Source: an uncultured bacterium (GTDB lineage: Bacteria > Bacillota > Clostridia > Oscillospirales > Oscillospiraceae). Taken from it: a DNA stretch of 5,809 nt. Of this stretch, positions 1 to 5,311 are shown one piece after another. The stretch covers positions 1 to 5,809 of the forward strand of contig CAJMQD010000070.1 in NCBI GenBank assembly GCA_905215425.1. Direction: 5' to 3'. The translations under genes and the position numbers were made by a program. Numbering within the stretch: the stretch's first letter is position 1; each line of letters opens with the position of its first letter. The notes under the pieces are model-generated. The model was not told the origin of the DNA and searched no databases. It saw only the letters and a program-made list of their open reading frames with translations.

Positions 1-528
1 GGCCCCCAGGGGACGGGGCTGCTGCTGTGCAGCGGTTCTGCGGAGCCTTTGCTCCAAGGGGGAACAGGAAGCGAATCCATGAAACAAACCATGCCTGCTT
101 TTTTGCCTGATCGTCTGGAGGCCGGGACCCACAACATTGCCGGAGCAGCCGGACTGGTGGAGGGTCTGCGTTTTGTACTGGCGCGCGGCCCGGAGAAGAT
201 AGGCCGGCAGGAGCAGGAATTGACTGCACAGCTGGGGGAGGGGCTCAGCCAAATTCCGGGCATTGAGGTGTTCCGGGACCGGGCCGGGGACGCTCAGTCG
301 GGTGTCATCTCCTTCCGAGTCGAGGGCCGGGACTGCGAGGAGCTGTGCGAACGTCTGGGAGATATGGGGTGTGCCATGCGGGCCGGACTGCACTGTGCGC
401 CTTTGGCCCACCGCACAGCCGGAACGCTGGATACCGGGACGATCCGGGCCAGTACCAGCGTGTTCAATACCCGTTGGGAGGTGGAGCAGCTGCTTTCGGC
501 TGTCCGCCGTGCATCGAAAGAAAAATAA
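1..528 (+). CDS. Cysteine desulfurase family protein (class V aminotransferase), 3' part
   Basis: The open frame enters from the left edge and ends at TAA 526-528, leaving 175 C-terminal residues, a bit under half of a normal protein of about 380. It starts in the GPQGTG segment that in this family lies just after the PLP-binding lysine, so that lysine is outside the window. Visible family marks are the GGTGS loop (fragment residues 20-24), the E-x-GT-x-N segment (40-45) and the active-site cysteine loop RAGLHCAPLAH, with Cys132 as the likely persulfide-carrying residue. The GTLDTGTIRAS and FNT segments near the C-terminus are also typical. Such enzymes use PLP to take sulfur from cysteine (or selenium from selenocysteine), leaving alanine. 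The sequence best resembles the stand-alone 'cysteine desulfurase family protein' group rather than IscS or SufS; this is from memory of the family. A selenocysteine lyase role is possible. A terminator separates it from the next unit. Confidence 0.9.
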   Translation, partial: GPQGTGLLLCSGSAEPLLQGGTGSESMKQTMPAFLPDRLEAGTHNIAGAAGLVEGLRFVLARGPEKIGRQEQELTAQLGEGLSQIPGIEVFRDRAGDAQSGVISFRVEGRDCEELCERLGDMGCAMRAGLHCAPLAHRTAGTLDTGTIRASTSVFNTRWEVEQLLSAVRRASKEK

Positions 529-532
529 CAAA

Positions 533-567
533 CTCCGCCGGGAAATTCTCCCGGCGGAGCATTTTTA
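533..567 (+). terminator. Intrinsic terminator after the desulfurase-family gene
   Basis: A perfect 11-bp inverted repeat, CTCCGCCGGGA (533-543) and TCCCGGCGGAG (549-559), encloses a 5-base loop and is followed by CATTTTTAT. It begins five bases after the stop codon at 526-528. The stem is GC-rich and the U tract is five T, the normal form of a Rho-independent terminator. An A-rich stretch on the left side (521-532) could make it work weakly in the other direction too, but there is no visible gene that would need this. Confidence 0.93.
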
Positions 568-612
568 TAGGGAAAATTCAGAAAAAATTCATCTCCCCGG
601 AGCGAAATCATG

Positions 613-641
613 TTGCCATGCCTGCCGGAATATCGTATAAT
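613..641 (+). promoter_or_regulatory. Sigma-A-type promoter for the cdaA unit
   Basis: The -35 box TTGCCA (613-618) and -10 box TATAAT (636-641) are separated by exactly 17 bp. The -10 is perfect and the -35 differs from TTGACA at one base. Transcription would start near 647-649, giving a 5' leader of only about 35 bases, too short for a riboswitch. It lies between the upstream terminator and cdaA, where a promoter is expected. No operator-like palindrome overlaps it. Confidence 0.85.
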
Positions 642-664
642 AATTTAATAAGTGTCTTAGCTGT

Positions 665-674
665 GGAGAGGGAG
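665..674 (+). promoter_or_regulatory. Ribosome binding site of cdaA
   Basis: The purine-rich GGAGAGGGAG ends nine bases before ATG 684-686. It supports that ATG as the start, and no other in-frame start with a comparable site is seen upstream. Confidence 0.8.
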
Positions 675-683
675 TGAAGCGGT

Positions 684-1574
684 ATGTTAGAGTTTGTCCA
701 AAATACGTTGATGGACGGGCTGCCGTTTTATGTGTCCATTCATCTGAATGACTTAGTGGATATTGCCATTCTCTCATTTGTGATCTATAAGCTGTTATGG
801 ATGGTACGGAAGAGCAGCTCCGGACGGGTTCTGAAAGGGGTTGGACTGCTGCTGGTGGCCATGTGGCTGTCCTCTAAGTTCCAGCTGATCGCTACCAGCT
901 TCCTGCTGAATAGGGCGGTGGAGTGGGGCATTTTGGCCCTGGTCATTCTGTTCCAGCCGGAGATCCGCAGCTTTTTGGAACGGGTAGGCAGCAGCCGTCT
1001 GGCCGGGATGTTTTCCTCAAGATACAGCTCGAAGACCAATGATGTGGAGACCGCAATCACGGAGACCGTGGAGGCCTATACGTCTATGTCCCGGGATAAA
1101 GTAGGGGCGCTTATGGTGTTTGAGCGGCAGAATCTGCTGGACAGCGTGATCAAAACAGGAACTGCCTTGGACTGCGCCGTTTCGGCGGAACTGTTGAAAA
1201 ACCTGTTCTGGAACAAGGCCCCTCTGCACGACGGAGCTGTGATCGTCCGGAACGGCCGCATTGTGGGGGCGGGCTGTATGCTGCCCCTGTCCGGAAATGT
1301 AAATCTGAGTCGGGATCTTGGAATGCGTCATCGGGCGGGCAGTGGGATAAGCGAGCAGTCGGACGCCGTGGTGGTCATCGTGTCGGAAGAGACCGGCTCT
1401 ATCTCCGCCGCAGTGGGCGGCCTGCTGAAGCGCCATCTGGCGCCGGAGACACTGGAGCGCCTGCTGCGCAACGAGTTGGCGGTGCAGGAGGATGACATGG
1501 AAAAGAAGAACCCCAGCCTGCTGTCCTCGGTGTCCTCTCTGCTGTCTGGCCTGAGCCGGAAGGAGGATACGTAA
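684..1574 (+). CDS. cdaA: Membrane diadenylate cyclase CdaA (c-di-AMP synthase)
   Basis: CdaA joins two ATP molecules into cyclic di-AMP, releasing two pyrophosphates, on the inner face of the membrane; c-di-AMP controls potassium and osmolyte uptake and cell-wall homeostasis. The 296-residue product has three hydrophobic N-terminal segments (about 22-41, 50-70, 78-94), then the DAC catalytic domain (about 110-265). Both diagnostic motifs are intact: LHDGA with Asp183-Gly184-Ala185, and Arg215-His216-Arg217 in MRHRAGSGISE, followed by VSEETG (233-238). The usual RHRAA context is altered to RHRAGSG, a mild change outside the catalytic triplets. Length and layout match the CdaA class rather than soluble DisA or CdaS. 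A Ser/Leu-rich tail (about 277-291) follows the domain. It is first in its transcription unit, one base before cdaR, so the two are almost certainly co-expressed. The gene is also called dacA. Confidence 0.96.
   Translation: MLEFVQNTLMDGLPFYVSIHLNDLVDIAILSFVIYKLLWMVRKSSSGRVLKGVGLLLVAMWLSSKFQLIATSFLLNRAVEWGILALVILFQPEIRSFLERVGSSRLAGMFSSRYSSKTNDVETAITETVEAYTSMSRDKVGALMVFERQNLLDSVIKTGTALDCAVSAELLKNLFWNKAPLHDGAVIVRNGRIVGAGCMLPLSGNVNLSRDLGMRHRAGSGISEQSDAVVVIVSEETGSISAAVGGLLKRHLAPETLERLLRNELAVQEDDMEKKNPSLLSSVSSLLSGLSRKEDT
1562..1567 (+). promoter_or_regulatory. Ribosome binding site of cdaR
   Basis: GGAGGA lies within the last codons of cdaA and ends eight bases before ATG 1576. This spacing favours ATG 1576 over the in-frame ATG two codons later at 1582. 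Confidence 0.75.
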
Positions 1575-1575
1575 C

Positions 1576-2805
1576 ATGGAAATGCTGAAGGATCGCAAAT
1601 GGGCCTATGTACTTCTGTCCGTGTTTCTGGCCGTTATTTTGTGGCTGTATGTCCGGGCGGAAAAGGACCCGGTCAGTGATGCCCGTATCCGGAATATTCC
1701 GGTTCAGATCACAGGCAGCAGTGTGCTGAGCAGCAAGGGGCTGACAGTGGCCGGCTTGTCCAATGACCGGGTAAGCGCCACGCTTCAGGCTCCTGCCAGC
1801 GTATTGAGCGACATCAGTCGAAAGAACATTACTGCCACCATTGATGTTTCCCGCATTGATGAGGCAGGGGAGCACACTTTAAGCTATAATATTGTATTGC
1901 CCACAAATGTGAACACCGATGGCGTCGTGATACAAGAGAAAGAACCTGAGACCATTACTGTCACGGTGGAGAAGCTCTACACTAATACACTGCCCATCGA
2001 GTTCCGCTTTGAAGGCAGCGTGGCCAAGGGATATCAGGCGGGTACGCCGACCATTGATCCTGTTAATATTACGATCAGCGGTGCGGTGGAACAGGTAAAT
2101 CGGGTTGCCCGCGCTGTGGTGGTGCTGGAAGCCAAGGATCTGAAAGAGAAATACACCGGAGATCTGCCAATCCGCCTTTTGGATGCCAACGGCGACGAGC
2201 TGAAGGACCTTGAGGTGGAGTTGAGCAGCAAAACGGCCTATGTCGTATACCCTATCGTAGTAGTAAAGGAAATTCCCCTTACGGTGAATATTATCGCAGG
2301 GGGCGGAGCGACACAGGAGAATATCTCTGAGCCTTTGATCGTGCCCAGTAAAATCACCGTGGCGGGCACGCAGGAAGATATCGAGCATTTGACGGAGATT
2401 TCGCTGGGAAGCATTGACTTGTCCAAAGTGGTGGGAACCAGTAACTTTACGTTTACCATAGACCTGGATCCCAGCCTTGAAAATGTTACCGGCATTACCG
2501 AGGCCAAGGTCACCGTTACGGTGAGCGGACTGGAGACTCGTTCTTTCGAGGTGGGTAACATCAAGCTGCAAAATATCCCCAGAGGCTATTCGGCCAAGGC
2601 GGATACCGAGGCCAAAACCGTCTATGTCCGGGGCACGGCTGATGAACTGGCTATGATCGACAGCAGTCAGCTGCGGATCGTAGCCGACCTGAAGGACGTG
2701 ACCGGATCGGGCACCTACACCATTCCGGTCCGGGTTTACCTGGATGCGGGAACTGAAGTGGGCGTGATCGGTGATTATAGCATTGTGGTCAGTGTAACCA
2801 GATAG
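1576..2805 (+). CDS. cdaR: YbbR-domain regulator of diadenylate cyclase, CdaR
   Basis: CdaR proteins bind CdaA at the membrane and modulate its activity from the outer face. The 409-residue product has a short basic N-terminus, one membrane segment or uncleaved signal anchor (about 9-27, ending in the WLYV motif common in this family), then a long beta-rich extracytoplasmic part. I can divide that part into four YbbR-like repeats, about 37-133, 134-225, 228-318 and 322-408. Each has an IPV/LPI/IPL/FEV-type opening strand and a later V-x-V-x-G or T-V-T-V strand. Four repeats is a common number for CdaR. It follows cdaA after one base. Glycine-rich AGGGA (241-245) is likely a loop. After the TAG stop there is no terminator-like hairpin, so transcription probably continues into the next gene. 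The usual downstream neighbour glmM is absent. Confidence 0.93.
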   Translation: MEMLKDRKWAYVLLSVFLAVILWLYVRAEKDPVSDARIRNIPVQITGSSVLSSKGLTVAGLSNDRVSATLQAPASVLSDISRKNITATIDVSRIDEAGEHTLSYNIVLPTNVNTDGVVIQEKEPETITVTVEKLYTNTLPIEFRFEGSVAKGYQAGTPTIDPVNITISGAVEQVNRVARAVVVLEAKDLKEKYTGDLPIRLLDANGDELKDLEVELSSKTAYVVYPIVVVKEIPLTVNIIAGGGATQENISEPLIVPSKITVAGTQEDIEHLTEISLGSIDLSKVVGTSNFTFTIDLDPSLENVTGITEAKVTVTVSGLETRSFEVGNIKLQNIPRGYSAKADTEAKTVYVRGTADELAMIDSSQLRIVADLKDVTGSGTYTIPVRVYLDAGTEVGVIGDYSIVVSVTR

Positions 2806-2852
2806 ATCATTGGATTGAAAAACGAAGAAAACGCGGAGGAAACCGAAATACC
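2806..2852 (+). promoter_or_regulatory. Short gap with ribosome binding site of the RseC-like gene
   Basis: This 47-base A-rich gap holds no inverted repeat with a T tract and no convincing promoter. GGAGGA at 2835-2840 lies 12 bases before ATG 2853, slightly long spacing but the only candidate site. The gap marks the join between the cdaA-cdaR pair and the following tightly coupled cassette. Confidence 0.6.
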
Positions 2853-3281
2853 ATGAGTCAAAATGCGTTAGTAAAAAAAGTTGTGGATGCACACACGGTT
2901 CAGGTGTCGCTGATGCGGCAAATGGAGTGTGGCTTGAGCTGTATGGGTAGCGGAGGCTGCGACCACTGCGGAATGAAACCGCAGGAGGAGCTGCTGGCCC
3001 TGGCGGACGACCCTATCGGCGTCAAGCCGGGAGAGTTTGTAGAGGTAGACAGCCAGGCGGGCGGCGCCGTGGGAGTATCGATGCTGGTGTTTGCCCTGCC
3101 AATTGTCACCTTGATTTTAGGATATGCGGTGGGCGTCTCCCTGCTCCATTTGGGAGAGGGGAACGCTCTCTGGGCAGCCTTAGCGGGATTGCTGGTCGGA
3201 TTTTTACCTGCGTGGCTGTATAACCGCTCCCTGACCCGGCGCAAAGGCCCGGAATTCAGGGTCCTGCGCCGGCTGGCCTGA
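2853..3281 (+). CDS. RseC/SoxR-reducing-system-like membrane protein with four-cysteine cluster
   Basis: The 142-residue product has an N-terminal cytoplasmic part with Cys26, Cys30, Cys36 and Cys39, a small beta-like stretch with the PGEFVEVD segment (59-66), then two membrane segments (about 73-99 and 104-123) and a basic tail. This is the architecture of the RseC/MucC family (Pfam 'SoxR reducing system protein RseC'), small membrane proteins tied to envelope stress signalling and to electron-transfer complexes that reduce the [2Fe-2S] sensor SoxR. The cysteine spacing here, C-x3-C-x5-C-x2-C, suggests metal or Fe-S binding, but no ligand can be proven. No rnf or rsx gene is nearby. The TGA stop shares its final A with the ATG of the next gene (TGATG), so the two are translationally coupled. 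The family call is fairly safe; the function in this organism is not known. Confidence 0.85.
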   Translation: MSQNALVKKVVDAHTVQVSLMRQMECGLSCMGSGGCDHCGMKPQEELLALADDPIGVKPGEFVEVDSQAGGAVGVSMLVFALPIVTLILGYAVGVSLLHLGEGNALWAALAGLLVGFLPAWLYNRSLTRRKGPEFRVLRRLA

Positions 3282-4153
3282 TGTACGGGTATGTCAGGCC
3301 GGTGCGGGAGGAACTGAAGGGCAAAGATTTCGACCTCTACCGCGCAACTTACTGCGGCCTGTGCCGCTGTATGCGGCGGCGGTGCGGGATGTTTGCCCCC
3401 CTGTTCCTTAACTTTGACTTTACCTTTTTGGCTCTGCTGCTGTGGGAGCCGGAGGAGAAATTCACCCCCTGTTCGGGGCGGTGTTATGCAAATCCTTTGG
3501 TTAAAAAGTCCATGTGTCCGGACGGTACGGCCCTGGAGCTGGCGGCGGAGGAGAGCATGGTGCTGACTTGGTGGAAGCTGCGGGACGGGATTCAGGACGA
3601 AAGCTTCTGGAAAGGTATGCTCCTGCGCGGTGCGTCCGTGGGAATCAAAGGGGAATACCGCAGAGCTGCGGCATCCTGCCTGGAATTTGACCGGAGCACC
3701 CGGGAACAGCTGGAGCGGCTGGACCGGCTGGAAAAAGAGGGCTGCACCTCTATGGACCGGACCGCAGACGCCTTTGCTGCCCTGCTTCAGGCCGCTGCAC
3801 CCAAGACAGGGGAAGTAGTCCGGGATCGGGCTATGGAGCAGCTGCTCTACCATCTGGGCCGTTGGATTTACCTGATCGATGCCAGAGACGACCTGGAGGA
3901 GGATCTGGCCGCAGGGCGCTATAACCCCATCGCCGCCCGGTTTGGTGCGGAGGTGGATGATCAGGCCCTGAAGCAGACGATGGACCACTCGATCAATTTA
4001 GCTTGCTCGGCGTTTCAGCTGATGGAATTTGGGTGCCGCAGCGCTGTGCTGGAAAACATCCTCTATCTGGGGATTCCGCTGGTGCAGCGGGCGGTGTTCG
4101 ACGGCAGTTGGAAAGCCATCAAAAAACAAAAGATTTGGAGAAACCACCCATGA
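3281..4153 (+). CDS. DUF5685-like cysteine-rich protein of unknown function
   Basis: The 290-residue product opens with MYGYVRP and then a YCGLCR segment, which I recognise as the hallmark of DUF5685-type proteins of Bacillota. It has an N-terminal cysteine cluster (Cys25, 28, 30, 35) and a second group (Cys64, 68, 79) in a [20 protein letters not shown] stretch, which suggests a bound metal or Fe-S cluster. The rest looks helical, with no signal peptide. A central helix (192-208) ends in an acidic motif, D200-x3-D204-x2-E207-D208 followed by G212-R213, of the same spacing as the second aspartate-rich motif of squalene/phytoene synthases. No first DDxxD motif is visible, so an isoprenoid role is only a hypothesis. 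The hydrophobic segment 44-54 could be a buried helix rather than a membrane anchor. It overlaps the previous gene by one base and the J-domain gene by four. Confidence 0.82.
   Translation: MYGYVRPVREELKGKDFDLYRATYCGLCRCMRRRCGMFAPLFLNFDFTFLALLLWEPEEKFTPCSGRCYANPLVKKSMCPDGTALELAAEESMVLTWWKLRDGIQDESFWKGMLLRGASVGIKGEYRRAAASCLEFDRSTREQLERLDRLEKEGCTSMDRTADAFAALLQAAAPKTGEVVRDRAMEQLLYHLGRWIYLIDARDDLEEDLAAGRYNPIAARFGAEVDDQALKQTMDHSINLACSAFQLMEFGCRSAVLENILYLGIPLVQRAVFDGSWKAIKKQKIWRNHP
4137..4140 (+). promoter_or_regulatory. Ribosome binding site that sets the start of the J-domain gene
   Basis: GGAG within TTTGGAGAAA lies nine bases before ATG 4150, inside the end of the preceding gene. It decides the start: the open frame continues upstream to about 4003, but the J domain begins directly at this ATG and the upstream codons overlap the DUF5685-like gene without any family resemblance. 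Confidence 0.75.
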
Positions 4154-4746
4154 AAGATCCGTATGCAGTTCTGGGCGTGGGACAAAACGCCTCGGACGAA
4201 GAAATCAAAAAGGCATACCGGGAGCTGGCCCGGAAGTATCACCCGGACAACTACGCCAACAACCCTCTGGCTGACTTGGCCGAGGAGAAGATGAAGGAGA
4301 TCAACGAGGCCTACGACGCCATCAACAAGATGCGCAGCGGGACCTATCGGGGCGGGCAGTCGGCCTCCTATCAGGGCGGCTATCAGCAGCAGTACAGCGG
4401 TGGAGCGGGGGACCCCTCCTTTAGCCGCGTGCGTACTTTGATCAATGGGGGAAATTTGCAGCAGGCAGAGGATCTGCTTCAGGGCATGCCCCAAAAGAAC
4501 GGCGAGTGGTATTTCCTGTCCGGAAGTATTGCCTACCGCAAGGGGTGGCTGGATGAAGCGGCCCAGAATTTCCGCATTGCGGTACAGATGGAACCCAACA
4601 ATATAGAGTATCGCCAGGCGCTGAACATGATGCAGGCCGGTGGACAGGCCTACCGCCCGTATGGCTACGCCGGCACCACCGATGCCATGGACTGCTGCAC
4701 CACCATGCTGTGTCTCAACTGCCTGTGCGGAGGGGGAAATTGCTGA
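4150..4746 (+). CDS. J-domain (DnaJ-like) protein with TPR-like region and cysteine-rich tail
   Basis: The 198-residue product begins with a full J domain (about 3-62): DPYAVLGV, the basic helix [13 protein letters not shown], and the His31-Pro32-Asp33 loop that stimulates the ATPase of DnaK. Helix III carries INEAYDAI. A Gly/Gln/Tyr/Ser-rich linker (about 64-88) follows. Residues 92-151 look like one or two TPR-type helical hairpins, including [19 protein letters not shown] and an MEPN turn. The end is cysteine-rich, with Cys182, 183, 188, 191, 193 and 198 in the last 17 residues, and could bind metal or associate with membrane. The DnaJ zinc-finger and C-terminal substrate domains are missing, so this is a specialised class-C type cochaperone, not DnaJ itself. 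ATGA overlap with the DUF5685-like gene and a shared cysteine theme suggest that protein as its client or partner. This is an inference. Confidence 0.92.
   Translation: MKDPYAVLGVGQNASDEEIKKAYRELARKYHPDNYANNPLADLAEEKMKEINEAYDAINKMRSGTYRGGQSASYQGGYQQQYSGGAGDPSFSRVRTLINGGNLQQAEDLLQGMPQKNGEWYFLSGSIAYRKGWLDEAAQNFRIAVQMEPNNIEYRQALNMMQAGGQAYRPYGYAGTTDAMDCCTTMLCLNCLCGGGNC
4729..4737 (+). promoter_or_regulatory. Ribosome binding site of the small membrane protein gene
   Basis: GGAGGGGGA ends nine bases before ATG 4747 and is embedded in the codons for the cysteine-rich end of the J-domain protein. It supports the start immediately after the TGA at 4744-4746. Confidence 0.7.
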
Positions 4747-5280
4747 ATGATCCGCTTTGACAGGCCGGGTTCCGCGGGCAGAACGGCCTTGGTTGGCGTG
4801 CTGTCAGCGGGCGGACTGGCCGTTCTTTGGATGGCATGCCTCACGCCCAGCGGACGCACAGGGATCACTGCGGCGGCGGGGCTGTTTCCTGTGGCGGCTG
4901 TGCTGCTGGCTGGCCGGGCCGCAGGCTGGCTCTGTTGGGCGGTGATCGCCCTGCTGGGCCTGCTTCTGCTGCCGAATAAAGCGGTCAGCCTTATGTTTGC
5001 CTTGTTTTTAGGGCTGTATCCAGTGGCCAAGAGCAGATTGGAGCAGCTGCGGCAGAGGGGCCTTGAATGGGCACTGAAACTGCTGCTGTTTAACGGAGCT
5101 TTTCTGCTGCTCTGGTATGGGCTGCGGGGGCTGCTGGGGTTGAGCCTGCCGGCGTGGCTGGCGGGCCGCACTTGGCTGATACTGCCTGCCGCCAACCTTG
5201 TATTTGTGTGTTATGACATTGGACTGTCCAAGCTGATTGCCCTGATGACTGCGCGCCTTTGCCGCAGAGGGCAACGGTAA
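4747..5280 (+). CDS. Small polytopic membrane protein of unknown function
   Basis: The 177-residue product is mostly hydrophobic, with about five or six likely membrane segments (roughly 14-32, 39-56, 58-75, 79-95, 108-130, 142-167) and a basic C-terminus. Polar residues in or near the membrane parts stand out: P34-x2-G36-R37, P76-x-K78, Y91-P92-x2-K95 and D157. Size and hydrophobic pattern recall the substrate-binding (S) components of ECF vitamin transporters, but I cannot see a diagnostic motif, and no ECF ATPase or T component is adjacent. I do not recognise a characterised family. It starts with no gap after the J-domain stop, which places it in the same coupled cassette. A membrane partner or target of the J-domain and DUF5685-like proteins is possible but unproven. 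The tail is followed by 31 bases without a terminator before yicC. Confidence 0.75.
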   Translation: MIRFDRPGSAGRTALVGVLSAGGLAVLWMACLTPSGRTGITAAAGLFPVAAVLLAGRAAGWLCWAVIALLGLLLLPNKAVSLMFALFLGLYPVAKSRLEQLRQRGLEWALKLLLFNGAFLLLWYGLRGLLGLSLPAWLAGRTWLILPAANLVFVCYDIGLSKLIALMTARLCRRGQR

Positions 5281-5293
5281 TACCATAAAAAAG

Positions 5294-5302
5294 AAGAGGA
5301 AG
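5294..5302 (+). promoter_or_regulatory. Ribosome binding site of yicC
   Basis: AAGAGGAAG lies in the 31-base gap 5281-5311 and ends nine bases before ATG 5312. The gap contains no hairpin and no clear promoter, so yicC is probably read through from the genes upstream. Confidence 0.65.
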
Positions 5303-5311
5303 TGACCCAAT

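Noticed and set aside
263..640. Overlapping plus-strand frame across the desulfurase end and the terminator
   Set aside because: It runs through the terminator hairpin and lacks a ribosome site; the desulfurase-family frame is clearly the real one.
642..683. Riboswitch (for example the c-di-AMP-sensing ydaO type) in the cdaA leader
   Set aside because: With the start near 648 the leader is only about 35 bases and contains no stable hairpin; such riboswitches need well over 100 bases.
1017..1598. Minus-strand open frame of 193 codons opposite cdaA
   Set aside because: Gln/His-rich low-complexity product opposite the DAC catalytic domain; no motif.
1879..2892. Minus-strand open frame of 337 codons opposite cdaR
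   Set aside because: Shadow of cdaR: the sense frame has clear YbbR repeats, while the antisense product shows no domain and no ribosome site that I can support.
2900..3988. Long minus-strand open frame of 362 codons
   Set aside because: It lies antisense to the RseC-like and DUF5685-like genes, is rich in Pro, Gln and His as expected from the complement of GC-rich codons, and has no recognisable domain. The sense genes have family motifs and ribosome sites.
4003..4149. 49-codon N-terminal extension of the J-domain gene
   Set aside because: It overlaps the end of the DUF5685-like gene in another frame, shows no family similarity, and the J domain begins right at ATG 4150, which has its own GGAG site.
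4757..4762. Perfect TTGACA, possible -35 of an internal promoter
   Set aside because: No -10-like hexamer is found 16-18 bases downstream; the region is GC-rich and inside a coding sequence.
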